64,000 bases of DNA from Ruminiclostridium cellobioparum DSM 1351 = ATCC 15832 (GTDB lineage Bacteria; Bacillota; Clostridia; Acetivibrionales; DSM-1351). Below are positions 42,918 through 52,535 of the stretch, piece after piece; the stretch's first letter is position 1; each line of letters opens with the position of its first letter. The stretch is from positions 1 through 64,000 of the forward strand of contig NZ_JHYD01000039.1 in NCBI RefSeq assembly GCF_000621505.1, in the 5' to 3' direction. The position numbers were made by a program, and so were the translations under genes. The notes beneath the pieces were generated by a model. The model had not been told where the DNA came from, did no database searches, and was given only the letters and a program-made list of their open reading frames with translations.

Positions 42918-45900
42918 ATGTTCAAAAGAAAAGAAAAGCTGAAAAAAAATTATAAAAATAAGCGTAAACTGTTTTCCATGTGGCTGATCATATGCTTTAT
43001 CTTCGCCATGCTGCCACTGGTTCCGGTTTCTGCGGCTACATTTGTATCAGGCGGACTTTTGTATAATGTACTTACCTCCGGCACTGTAGAAGTAGCTCAA
43101 AACAATTATACGGGGACAAGTTACACAATACCCAGTCAGGTGACAAACGGCGGCACTACCTATAATGTGGTAAGAATTGGCGAAAGAGCTTTTTACTACT
43201 GTTCTGCTTTGGAAACAATAAATGTACCGAGTACGGTGTCCAGCATTGGATTTGCTGCATTTGACAACTGCTATGCACTTAAGGCAATCAATATTCCGGA
43301 TAATGTTACAGTTATTGACCACTCTGTATTCCGTCGATGTGACAGTCTCACATCACTTACAATGAAGAACGTGATAAGCATTGGCAACACTTCGATTTTT
43401 TACTGTGCAAATCTTACGTCAGTTACCGTGCTGAGCAATTTGACAAATCTTGGCGGCCTCGCTCTGGCCCGCAATCCGAAACTCACAACCCTGAAGCTCA
43501 CAGGAGTGCCTCCGGTTTCATTGTTCGAGGATCCCTTTGAAGATGACCCTGCCGACAGGGATCTGATTTTGGTGGATTCAACAGGTACTCCTTTGACAGG
43601 TACGGCTTTTGCCAATGCCAGCGCAGCTTACAGAGCGGTAAATGACGGCAATACCACCGATAATAAATGGTATGGCTGGAATATAGTACAGCCCAAAAGT
43701 ACAAATGCCGGCCTGGCCAGCGTAGCAGGGCAGACAGATAGTACTCCCGGGCCTCAGCCAGGTACTAAAACAAGTCCTATTGCATGGGAGATAAGTGTTC
43801 TCAACAGTGTATCCACCCTTACTACTGCCAATATTGTACGTTCAGATGCAAGTTCGGCAGTTGCTTTGTACAGTGACAGCAATTTTTCAAATGCAACCTC
43901 ATCTCTTGCGCTTGCCGATGGGGGAACCACCACAGCATATATTAAAGTCACTGCGGAGGATACTTCCGTTGTAAAGTATTATGCGGTGGCAATAAGCCGG
44001 GCTGCGGCACCCAAACCGGGAACGCTGGCATTCAGCAGCAGTGAATACAGCGCAGCAGAGGATGGAACCAGTGCTATCATCACTGTAGACCGTACCGGAG
44101 GAAGCGATGGCAGCGTATCGGTGAAATATGCCACCAGCAACGGGACAGCCGCAGCAGGAAGCGATTATGCCGCCGCCAGCGGAACGCTGACCTTTGCAAA
44201 CGGACAAACCAGCAATACCTTTACGGTAGATATAATAGATGATTCAGTCTATGAGGGAGATAAAACCGTAAACCTTACATTGAGCAATGCTGCAGGAGGG
44301 GCAACTCTCGGAACGCCGAATACGGCAGTGCTTACCATTATAGATAATGAACCGGCAAAATCGGTTCTTGCACATAATGTACCCGGGAATACAAAAAGCT
44401 TTTATAGTCTGATGGAGGGGTATGGTGCCGGAAACAGGGAAACCCTCAATGTAAAGATTACCTCCACGGGAACAAACAGTAATGTGAAAGTGGTTTTAAG
44501 CGGCAATGATGCCGATTGCTTCACTTTATCAGGTGATATAAATACTCTGGGCAATGGGGAGGCAGGAACGTTTACGGTGGCATCCAAAGTAGGGCTGCCT
44601 GCAGGGACCTATAATGCAATGGTTACCGTCACCTCGGATGAATTTCCCGAAGGCGTTAGCTTCAGCGTAATTCAGCCGGTGGATGCTCCGGGCTGGTTTG
44701 CATTGACTGCGGTACCGGGCAGCAGGCATGTAAGGCTGAACTGGGATGCAGTGCCGGATGCACTTTATTACAATATATACAGAGATGGTGCCTATGTGGA
44801 TACGGTGTTGGATGAATATTCCTATATGGTTGAGAATCTTACAAATGGCACGGCCTACAATTTTGAAATCAAAGCAGAGAATGACGACCACATAGTTATT
44901 GCCATATCAGATCAGGCTGCTTCAACACCGGCAGGTTTGCCTGAGGCACCTACAGGAGTGACTCCCATAGCAGGTGACGGAGAGGTTACGGTATACTTTA
45001 CCCCACCTGTTGACGATGGAGGAAGTCCCATAACAGGATATGTGGTAACTACTTCCCCGGGAGGGATTACGGTTTCGGGAACAGAGAGTCCGATTACTGT
45101 CACGGAGCTTACCAATGATGTGAGCTACACATTTACGGTAAGGGCTGTGAATGAAATTGGGGAAAGCGGAGAATCAGAACCCTCAAATGCTGTAATACCC
45201 ACGGCCGAGCCTGTATTGACAGCACCCGGCATAACATCGCACCCGGAAAGCCGGGCTGTAAGGATAGGACAGACGGCAACCTTTGCAGTGACGGCTGCAG
45301 GGAGTTCACCTCTTTTCTATCAATGGAAAAAGGACGGCGTCGATATAGACGGAGCAACCTCCAATATTTTGACAATAAACAATGTGCAGGTTTCGGATGA
45401 AGGGAGCTATACCTGCTATGTAAGCAATTCGGCAGGAAACACAACCAGCAATACGGCTGTTCTCACAGTTAACGAGGCTGAATCACTGGTTCTTACTGCC
45501 GTGCCCGGCAACCAAGCTGTAAATTTAACCTGGAATAATATTCCTGATGCGGTTTACTACAATATATATAAGGACAATTTACTCATAGAAACTGTAAGTG
45601 GAAGTGCATATACGGCTGCCGGACTTACCAACGGAATAACGTATAACTTTGAAGTTAAGGCAATGGACGCTGATATGAATGTTATTGCAGCTTCCGTACA
45701 AATCAGTGCCACTCCGGCAACAAATCCGGGGATGCCCACCGCAGTGACTGCTGCAGCCGGAAACGGCCAGGCAACCGTTAGCTTTACTCCGCCCTCCGAC
45801 AACGGGGGGAGTCCCATTACAGGATATATTGTAATTGCAAATCCCGGCGGCATTACCGCAGGCGGAACGGGTACAAGCATTACAATCACCGGTTTGACCA

Positions 45901-47336
45901 ACGGTACAGACTATAGCTTTATCGTAAAAGCCATCAACAGTGTCGGTATGAGTGCGGGCTCGGCACCGTCCAATGCAGCAAGGCCTTATAGCCCTTCCAG
46001 CGGAAACGGAGGCAATTCTTCCCCTTCAACACCTTCGGGCGGAGGAGGGGGCAGCTCTTCCCCTTCTGTACCTTCAAAACCTGATTCCGGAGTGGATATA
46101 CTGGTCAACGGAAAAGTTGAAAATGCGGGAACTGCAAATACCACAACACAGGGAAGTCAAAAAGTGACAACCATTATGGTGGACTCCCAGAAACTTCAGC
46201 AGAAGCTGGATGAAGAGGGAGATCATGCGGTGGTTACAATTCCTGTAAACACAAAAGCAGATGTGGTAATAGGTGAGCTCAACGCCCAAATGGTCAGGAA
46301 TATGGAAAACAGGCAGGCAGTACTTGAGGTAAAGACTGAAACAGCAGCCTATACCCTGCCTGCACAACAGATCAATGTTAATTTCATATCCGAACAGATG
46401 GGCAGGGATGTGGCATTGCAGGACATCAAGGTGCAGATAGCCATTACCCAGTCATCACCTGAAACTGTAAAAATAGCTGAAAACTCGGCGCAAAAGGGCA
46501 GCTTTGCCATAGTGGCGCCTCCGGTAGACTTCTGGATAAAGGGCAGCTATGGAGGCAGGACTGTGGAAGTGAGCAAGTTCAATGCCTTTGTGGAAAGAAC
46601 CCTTGCAATACCCGAGGGGGTTGACCCAAATAAAATCACAACGGGAATTGTCATGGACCCGGACGGCGCGGTAAGACATGTACCTACACAGGTTACGGTA
46701 ATAGACGGCAAATATTATGCAAAAATTAACAGCCTGACCAACAGTACATATTCTGTTGTATGGCATCCGCTGGAATTTAAGGATGCCGCCGGACACTGGG
46801 CTGAGGAGGCCATCAACGATATGGGTTCCAGAATGGTCATAAGCGGAGTGGGCAACGGAATTTTCCAGCCGGACAGAGATATAACCCGTGCGGAATTTAC
46901 AGCCATTGTTGTAACGGCTCTGGGCCTGAAGCCGGGAATGGGAACGGTCAGCTTCAACGATGTTCAGGATTACGACTGGTACAGCGGCTATATTAAAACT
47001 GCTTTTGAATACAATTTAATCTCCGGTTACAATGCGGAAAAATTCGGACCCAAAGACAGCATTACCCGGGAGCAGGCCATGGCTATAATCGCCAGGGCAA
47101 TGAAGATCACACCTCTGAAGGTGGAACTGGACGGGGGTGAGGTTCAGAAGCTTCTTGGCGCCTACCTTGACGGGGAGAGAACGGCAGTTTACGCAAAGGA
47201 CGGCATTGCTGCATGCATAAAGGCAGGAGTTGTACAGGGCAGGAACGGCAATATTCTGGATCCCAAGAAAAACATTACCAGAGCGGAAGTTGCCGTTATT
47301 GTAAGAAATATGCTGCAAAAGGCGGGACTCATATAG
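42918..47336 (+). CDS. SLH-anchored multidomain surface protein (LRR, Calx-beta, FN3, Ig)
   Basis: 1472-residue cell-surface protein. ATG 42918 is 9 bases from AAAGGAG (the ATG at 42912 is too close). After a signal peptide (MWLIICFIFAMLPLVPVSAA) come BspA-type leucine-rich repeats (IGERAFYYCSALETINVPST), a cadherin-like beta module near 285-365, Calx-beta (SSSEYSAAEDGTSAIITVDR) near 370-480, two FN3 units near 590-765, an Ig-like unit (FYQWKKDGVDIDGATSN) near 765-855 and two more FN3. A Ser/Gly-rich linker leads to a conserved ~225-residue module (1058-1285) and three SLH domains (1290-1472). Likely an adhesin or cell-wall scaffold. It shares its C-terminal third with the next gene. Confidence 0.85.
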   Translation: MFKRKEKLKKNYKNKRKLFSMWLIICFIFAMLPLVPVSAATFVSGGLLYNVLTSGTVEVAQNNYTGTSYTIPSQVTNGGTTYNVVRIGERAFYYCSALETINVPSTVSSIGFAAFDNCYALKAINIPDNVTVIDHSVFRRCDSLTSLTMKNVISIGNTSIFYCANLTSVTVLSNLTNLGGLALARNPKLTTLKLTGVPPVSLFEDPFEDDPADRDLILVDSTGTPLTGTAFANASAAYRAVNDGNTTDNKWYGWNIVQPKSTNAGLASVAGQTDSTPGPQPGTKTSPIAWEISVLNSVSTLTTANIVRSDASSAVALYSDSNFSNATSSLALADGGTTTAYIKVTAEDTSVVKYYAVAISRAAAPKPGTLAFSSSEYSAAEDGTSAIITVDRTGGSDGSVSVKYATSNGTAAAGSDYAAASGTLTFANGQTSNTFTVDIIDDSVYEGDKTVNLTLSNAAGGATLGTPNTAVLTIIDNEPAKSVLAHNVPGNTKSFYSLMEGYGAGNRETLNVKITSTGTNSNVKVVLSGNDADCFTLSGDINTLGNGEAGTFTVASKVGLPAGTYNAMVTVTSDEFPEGVSFSVIQPVDAPGWFALTAVPGSRHVRLNWDAVPDALYYNIYRDGAYVDTVLDEYSYMVENLTNGTAYNFEIKAENDDHIVIAISDQAASTPAGLPEAPTGVTPIAGDGEVTVYFTPPVDDGGSPITGYVVTTSPGGITVSGTESPITVTELTNDVSYTFTVRAVNEIGESGESEPSNAVIPTAEPVLTAPGITSHPESRAVRIGQTATFAVTAAGSSPLFYQWKKDGVDIDGATSNILTINNVQVSDEGSYTCYVSNSAGNTTSNTAVLTVNEAESLVLTAVPGNQAVNLTWNNIPDAVYYNIYKDNLLIETVSGSAYTAAGLTNGITYNFEVKAMDADMNVIAASVQISATPATNPGMPTAVTAAAGNGQATVSFTPPSDNGGSPITGYIVIANPGGITAGGTGTSITITGLTNGTDYSFIVKAINSVGMSAGSAPSNAARPYSPSSGNGGNSSPSTPSGGGGGSSSPSVPSKPDSGVDILVNGKVENAGTANTTTQGSQKVTTIMVDSQKLQQKLDEEGDHAVVTIPVNTKADVVIGELNAQMVRNMENRQAVLEVKTETAAYTLPAQQINVNFISEQMGRDVALQDIKVQIAITQSSPETVKIAENSAQKGSFAIVAPPVDFWIKGSYGGRTVEVSKFNAFVERTLAIPEGVDPNKITTGIVMDPDGAVRHVPTQVTVIDGKYYAKINSLTNSTYSVVWHPLEFKDAAGHWAEEAINDMGSRMVISGVGNGIFQPDRDITRAEFTAIVVTALGLKPGMGTVSFNDVQDYDWYSGYIKTAFEYNLISGYNAEKFGPKDSITREQAMAIIARAMKITPLKVELDGGEVQKLLGAYLDGERTAVYAKDGIAACIKAGVVQGRNGNILDPKKNITRAEVAVIVRNMLQKAGLI

Positions 47337-47366
47337 TGTAATCTGCTGTAAATTTAGAGATAGAAG

Positions 47367-47438
47367 TAATGCCCTTAAAAGGGAGAAATGCTATAAGTTC
47401 AAGGATAAAAATAATGCTTTTAAAGGGAGAAATGCTAT
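47367..47438. repeat. duplicated start-region sequence
   Basis: TAATGCCCTTAAAAGGGAGA with AATGCTAT at 47367-47394 recurs as TAATGCTTTTAAAGGGAGAA with ATGCTAT at 47412-47438. Each copy contains a ribosome binding site and ATG; only the second leads to the large gene at 47437. Confidence 0.6.
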
Positions 47439-50400
47439 GAGAAGACAAAAATTACGGGTTCTTAATGCAGTATTATCGGCAGCCATAGTATTGACTACGG
47501 TATTTGTTCCTTCAAGTGCCGGTGCAGTACAGCCGGAACAGGGACAATACATCGTTGGTGACGGCAGCGGAGGAGGCGGCGGAGGAGCGGGTGGAGCCAA
47601 CCTGGCCGGCGGAGCGGGAGGTAATGGAGGCGGCGGTAATGACACAATTACAGGAACCTCAGGAAATGATGTTATATTTGGTGACGGCAGCGGCGGAGGA
47701 GCCGGATGCCGAAGCGTAGGAAGTTCACTTAATCCGCGCGGTGGAACCGGCGGAGGAGGGGATGATATAATTTTCGGAGGTGCCGGAGATGACATCATAT
47801 TCGGAGATGGTTTCAACGGACAGGATTATTTGGGTTGGTATCCCGGTAACGGCGGCTTGGGCGGCGGAGGAGCCGGTGGTTCCGGTGGTATCTTTGGACA
47901 ACCCCCTACCGGAGGGATCGGTGGAATCGGCGGAGGCGGTGGAGGAGCCGGAGGCAGCGGAATCTGCTATCCCGGAGCAACCTTGATTGCCGGAGTTGGA
48001 AACTCTGGAGGCTATCAAAACGGACCTAATGGCGGAAATGGCGGAAACAGTGCTCTGGCAAATGAAAGTGAAGTGCCCGGGCAGGGCGGTTTGTCAGCCG
48101 CATCTGCAGGAGGCGGTGGAGCCGGTTTCGGCGGAGCTGCAGGGGGAAATGCAGGCGGCGGCTCAAACGGTTTAAAAGGATCTGACGGAGATGACAATCA
48201 ATATACATATGACGACAGTACAGGCAGTATTTTCGGATATTTCACAGAAACTGTACTCAGGACTCTTTTGTTGAACAATCCCAATTTCGGCAGCGGAAAT
48301 GATGTTATAAATGGCGGCGCAGGCTATAACAACCTTTTTGGCATGGGCGGAAGTAATACATTTATAGTTGACTCGGCCGATAATGCCGTCAGGACAGTTA
48401 TATGGGATTTGAAGTTCGGCGATAAATTGCTTCTGGAACATGATGGGGTACTGGTGTCGGAAATTACAACAGGAAGTATATTGGATAATGCCATATACGG
48501 AGATTTTGACGGAGATGAGCTGGATGATGATACCCGTATTACTTTTAATGGAAGACCGGTTGATATCATAGATGTTATTTTATCGAACAGGAATAATGTT
48601 GGAACCGGCGGAGAGATATCTCCGGCTAATTCGGCTCCTACTGTAAATTTAAATGACGGCATAATTGCATGCAATTTTACCAGTGCCCATGAACCGGGCT
48701 TCGGGTATGGATTTGTCAATGACCGTGACGGTGATAAGGATTGGAACGGCGGTACTCTTGAAGTACAGATAACTTCAAATGCAAATGTTAATGACAGGAT
48801 AGGTGTTTACGAAGAAACCCTGTTAACCCCGGTTCTGAATATTTCCGGAACCGACGTATCCTCAAACGGTGTGACTTTTGGTACCATACCTCCTGTTATA
48901 TCCACCGGGGCAAATACGCATCTGAAGTATTTTGTTACCGGCAGCTCGAAATTTACCGTAGAATTCAATAACAATGCCACAAACGAGCTGGTGCGCAGAT
49001 TTGTTAATATGCTTATTTTTAACACTTCGGCAAGTGGTGACGGAAACAGAATAGTTACCGTCAAACTTACCGATAAAAATGGCAATTCCTCAATTGATAC
49101 GGTAGTGATAGGAAATACTGCTGCTCAGGCGGCACCTGTTCTCACGGGTGCTTATACCGATACATCAGGCAGAAAAGTCTATGCAACTTTCGATAAAGAT
49201 ATGATGGGTAATCCAGCTGGAAGGCATAAACAATTTACTGTTACTGTTGATAATGTAGACTATTCCGCTATAGAAGTGAGTAATGATAACTCAGATTCTA
49301 CCTTGGAATTGACTTTACCCTTTTCAATTGCATATGGGCAGTCTGTAAGGCTTTCCTATACGAAAGGGAGCATAAAAGCACTTGATACAGGAGCTTTGGA
49401 GAACTTCCAACTCCAGGAGGTTGTCAATAATGTTCCGTGTACCTATACTGTACCGGAAGCTCCCTTGAATGTTACGGCAACAGCCGGAAATGGTCAGGTA
49501 ACAGTGAGCTTTGATGCACCCTTTGACGGAGGAAGCCCCATTACGGAGTATATCGTAACAACAAGCCCGGGTGGAATTACAACAACAGGCAGCGCAATAT
49601 CTATAACAGTGGATGGCCTGACCAACGGAGTAGCCTATTCGTTTACTGTTAAAGCAGTAAACGCTGCAGGAGAAGGGCCTGAGTCCTCCGCTTCAAATGA
49701 GGTGACTCCGCAGGCACAGGATAACGGCGGAGGGAATAACGGCGGAGGGAATAACGGCGGAGGGAATAACGGCGGAGGGAATAACGGCGGAGGAGATAAC
49801 GGCGGAGGAGATAACGGCGGAGGAGATAACGGCGGAGGGAATAACGGCGGAGGAAACAATGGCGGAGGAAGTAACGGCAGTGGAAATAGCGGAAGCAACA
49901 CAAATAGTACAACTGTTCAGACGTCTGCCGCCGAAGATACCGGCGTTGTCATACTGGTTAACGGTAAAACTCAGAATGCGGCAACTGTTAATGTATCAAA
50001 ATTAGATGGGAAGTCTGTTTTAACCTTTACTATTGATGAGAATAAAGTAAAAGAAAAAATAGAGCAGGAAGGAAATAATGCCATTGTTACAATTCCTGTA
50101 AAAAAATCTGCTGATATATATATAAGTAAATTAAACGGACAGATTGTAAAATACATGGAGTCAAAACAGGCCGTACTGGAAATTAAAACAGAAAATGCCA
50201 CATATACTATACCGGCAGCACAAATAAATATTGATGATTTAAGCGAGAAGCTTGGCAGGCAGACAGCTCTTAAGGATATCACCGTTGACATAAAAATTTC
50301 GGCTTCTTCGGATGCCATTGCCAAACTTGTTGAAGATACCGCAAACAGCAAAGGCTATAAGGTTGTTGTAAATCCGGTTGACTTTGACATTACCTGCTAT

Positions 50401-51192
50401 AAGGGAAATTCATCAGTGAATGTAACAGAATTTAACGGTTATGTTGAGAGGATGCTTGTTGTTCCCCAGGGAGTGGATACATCCAAAATAACTACAGGAG
50501 TGGTGTATAATTCAAACGGTACCTTCTCACATGTACCGACTCAAATTACGGTTATAGACGGAAAATACTATGCCAGAATAAACAGCTTAACCAATAGCTC
50601 CTATTCTGTAATCTGGAGCCCCAGGACCTTTGCCGACGTTGAAAAACATTGGGCTAAAGACGCTGTTAATGATATGGGTTCAAGACTTGTAATTACCGGC
50701 AGCCCCAACGGAATGTTCGAACCGCAAAAAGATATAACCAGAGCGGAATTTGCAGCAATTGTTGTAAACGGACTCGGATTAATGCGTCCCGGAACGGGAA
50801 AATCCAACTTTACTGATGTGCAAAAGGATAAGTGGTATTATGACGCGGTATCCATTGCAAGTGAGTATGGTCTGGTGGCAGGCTGCGGCAATGGAAAATT
50901 CGGACCAAATGATAAGGTGACCCGTGAACAGGCTATGGCCATTATTTCAAAGGCAATGAATATTACAGGCTTGAAGGTTCAATTGGCTTCCGGGGAACAG
51001 GAAAAGCTGCTGTCGGCATTTAAGGACGGAACTAAAGCCGCAGAGTATTCCAAAGCAGCAATAGCGGCATGCCTGAAAGCTGAATTGGTCAAGGGACAAA
51101 GCAATGGTATCATAGCACCAAAGTCCAATATCACAAGGGCTGAGGTAGCTATTATTGTCAGAAATCTATTGCAAAAATCAAAGCTTATATAA
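47437..51192 (+). CDS. SLH-anchored glycine-rich surface protein with RTX-like repeats
   Basis: 1251-residue exported protein. The signal peptide (VLNAVLSAAIVLTTVFVPSS) is cut near SAGAV. Residues about 40-330 are extremely Gly-rich with GGNDTITGTSGNDVIFGDGS and GDDIIFGGAGDDIIFGDG, like hemolysin-type calcium-binding repeats. A beta-rich middle includes a SwmB-like stretch (AYTDTSGRKVYATFDKDMMG), then an FN3 domain near 673-760, ten GGGxN pentapeptides (763-813), the module shared with the preceding protein (836-1060) and three SLH domains (1064-1251). ATG 47437 has AAAGGGAG before it. Probably binds Ca2+ and sits on the cell wall; no enzyme domain seen. Confidence 0.8.
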   Translation: MRRQKLRVLNAVLSAAIVLTTVFVPSSAGAVQPEQGQYIVGDGSGGGGGGAGGANLAGGAGGNGGGGNDTITGTSGNDVIFGDGSGGGAGCRSVGSSLNPRGGTGGGGDDIIFGGAGDDIIFGDGFNGQDYLGWYPGNGGLGGGGAGGSGGIFGQPPTGGIGGIGGGGGGAGGSGICYPGATLIAGVGNSGGYQNGPNGGNGGNSALANESEVPGQGGLSAASAGGGGAGFGGAAGGNAGGGSNGLKGSDGDDNQYTYDDSTGSIFGYFTETVLRTLLLNNPNFGSGNDVINGGAGYNNLFGMGGSNTFIVDSADNAVRTVIWDLKFGDKLLLEHDGVLVSEITTGSILDNAIYGDFDGDELDDDTRITFNGRPVDIIDVILSNRNNVGTGGEISPANSAPTVNLNDGIIACNFTSAHEPGFGYGFVNDRDGDKDWNGGTLEVQITSNANVNDRIGVYEETLLTPVLNISGTDVSSNGVTFGTIPPVISTGANTHLKYFVTGSSKFTVEFNNNATNELVRRFVNMLIFNTSASGDGNRIVTVKLTDKNGNSSIDTVVIGNTAAQAAPVLTGAYTDTSGRKVYATFDKDMMGNPAGRHKQFTVTVDNVDYSAIEVSNDNSDSTLELTLPFSIAYGQSVRLSYTKGSIKALDTGALENFQLQEVVNNVPCTYTVPEAPLNVTATAGNGQVTVSFDAPFDGGSPITEYIVTTSPGGITTTGSAISITVDGLTNGVAYSFTVKAVNAAGEGPESSASNEVTPQAQDNGGGNNGGGNNGGGNNGGGNNGGGDNGGGDNGGGDNGGGNNGGGNNGGGSNGSGNSGSNTNSTTVQTSAAEDTGVVILVNGKTQNAATVNVSKLDGKSVLTFTIDENKVKEKIEQEGNNAIVTIPVKKSADIYISKLNGQIVKYMESKQAVLEIKTENATYTIPAAQINIDDLSEKLGRQTALKDITVDIKISASSDAIAKLVEDTANSKGYKVVVNPVDFDITCYKGNSSVNVTEFNGYVERMLVVPQGVDTSKITTGVVYNSNGTFSHVPTQITVIDGKYYARINSLTNSSYSVIWSPRTFADVEKHWAKDAVNDMGSRLVITGSPNGMFEPQKDITRAEFAAIVVNGLGLMRPGTGKSNFTDVQKDKWYYDAVSIASEYGLVAGCGNGKFGPNDKVTREQAMAIISKAMNITGLKVQLASGEQEKLLSAFKDGTKAAEYSKAAIAACLKAELVKGQSNGIIAPKSNITRAEVAIIVRNLLQKSKLI
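49726..49875 (+). repeat. 15-bp coding tandem repeat (GGGxN)10
   Basis: Ten in-frame copies of a 15-base unit, mostly GGCGGAGGGAATAAC, with variants giving GGGDN (three central copies) and GGGSN (last). The near-identity makes it prone to copy-number change by slippage. Confidence 0.9.
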
Positions 51193-51243
51193 AAACCTAA
51201 TAAAATGGAAAGCAGTTTTTAATTTGATTCATATTCATTTTGT

Positions 51244-51287
51244 ATTGCCTGTCTTGAGGATGAAACCTCCGGACAGGCAATTTTTTT
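51244..51287 (+). terminator. intrinsic terminator
   Basis: ATTGCCTGTC (51244-51253) pairs with GACAGGCAAT (51272-51281) followed by a T run. Confidence 0.85.
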
Positions 51288-51405
51288 ATGCATTGAAAAC
51301 AAATAACAAGTATAATAAACTAAATATTGACAGTGTATTGACAGTGATATTCAGCTGAACGATATCATAAGGCTGATGACGGAGGATACGGAGGATATTG
51401 AAATT

Positions 51406-52470
51406 GTGAAAAATAAAGCAACAGGAATATTTATGGCAATACTGGCTGCGGCACTTTTTGGAATAAGCTCGCCTGTCTCAAAGTTATTACTGGCAGAAAT
51501 ACCTTCTACTTTGATGGCTTCGCTGCTATATCTGGGGGCGGGCATAGGAATGCTGACAATTAATATTATAAAGAGACTTGGCAAGAATGAACGGGTTGAA
51601 GCCCGGATGACAAGGAAAGAAATGCCGTATATCATCGGCATGATTGTTCTTGATATAGCCGCACCTGTTTGCCTTATGCTGGGCCTGACCATGACAACCT
51701 CTGCAAATGCATCCCTGCTGAACAACTTTGAAATTGCAGCCACGTCGCTTATAGCCTTATTGATATTCAAAGAGGCTATTGGAAAAAGAATGTGGATCGC
51801 TATTTCACTGATAACCCTGTCAAGTATGATTTTATCGGTTGAGGATTTTCACAGCATTTCATTTTCAACAGGCTCAATATTTGTTCTGCTGGCATGTATC
51901 TGCTGGGGCTTTGAAAACAACTGTACCCGCATGCTGTCTTTAAAGGATCCTTTGCAAATAGTCATAGTCAAGGGATTTGGGTCAGGTATGGGATCACTGG
52001 TGATTGCACTTGTGCTAAAGCAGTACAGCACAGACATTTTATACCTGTTTATGGCATTATTGCTGGGTTTTGTAGCCTACGGCCTCAGCATATATTTTTA
52101 TATTATTGCGCAACGGGAACTTGGTGCTGCAAGAACAAGTGCCTATTATGCCGTGGCTCCTTTTATCGGGGTGCTTTTATCTGTTATAATCTTTAGCCAG
52201 CAAATTACCACATCGTTTATCATTGCACTGGTAATGATGATAACAGGTGCATATTTCGCAGGAGCCGAGCACCACAAACACATGCACATACACCAGGAAA
52301 CCACCCACGAACACCGGCACAACCACAGCGATGATCACCATACCCACATACATGATTATAAAGTTGAAAGTGAACACAGTCATATTCATACTCATAAGAG
52401 AATGGAACACATACACAGGCATACGCCGGATATGCATCATACTCATTCACATTCCGAAAATCACAAATGA
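51406..52470 (+). CDS. EamA/DMT transporter with histidine-rich tail
   Basis: 354-residue membrane protein of the drug/metabolite transporter superfamily, ten helices in two EamA repeats (IFMAILAAALFGISSPVSKL at the front, then GSIFVLLACICWGFENNC starting the second). GTG 51406 follows GGAGG by 11 bases; ATG 51376 upstream is possible but has a weak ribosome binding site. The last 70 residues are soluble and extremely His-rich (HHKHMHIHQETTHEHRHNHS and a further HTHIH, HIHTH, HHTHSHS). Such tails bind Zn2+, Ni2+ or Co2+, so metal transport, sensing or storage is possible, although most EamA proteins move organic metabolites. Confidence 0.8.
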   Translation: MKNKATGIFMAILAAALFGISSPVSKLLLAEIPSTLMASLLYLGAGIGMLTINIIKRLGKNERVEARMTRKEMPYIIGMIVLDIAAPVCLMLGLTMTTSANASLLNNFEIAATSLIALLIFKEAIGKRMWIAISLITLSSMILSVEDFHSISFSTGSIFVLLACICWGFENNCTRMLSLKDPLQIVIVKGFGSGMGSLVIALVLKQYSTDILYLFMALLLGFVAYGLSIYFYIIAQRELGAARTSAYYAVAPFIGVLLSVIIFSQQITTSFIIALVMMITGAYFAGAEHHKHMHIHQETTHEHRHNHSDDHHTHIHDYKVESEHSHIHTHKRMEHIHRHTPDMHHTHSHSENHK

Positions 52471-52535
52471 AATCTGAAAATCACCTCATTTAAATCCCCC
52501 GCTGCTATAGGATAAAATATAGAGGGGGGCTTATT

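Noticed and set aside
49726-49875. CRISPR array
   Set aside because: Units are contiguous, 15 bases long, in frame and without spacers.
49635-49912. Leftward proline/leucine- or arginine-rich open frames opposite the GGGxN repeats
   Set aside because: They are mirror translations of the tandem repeat, with no start signal.
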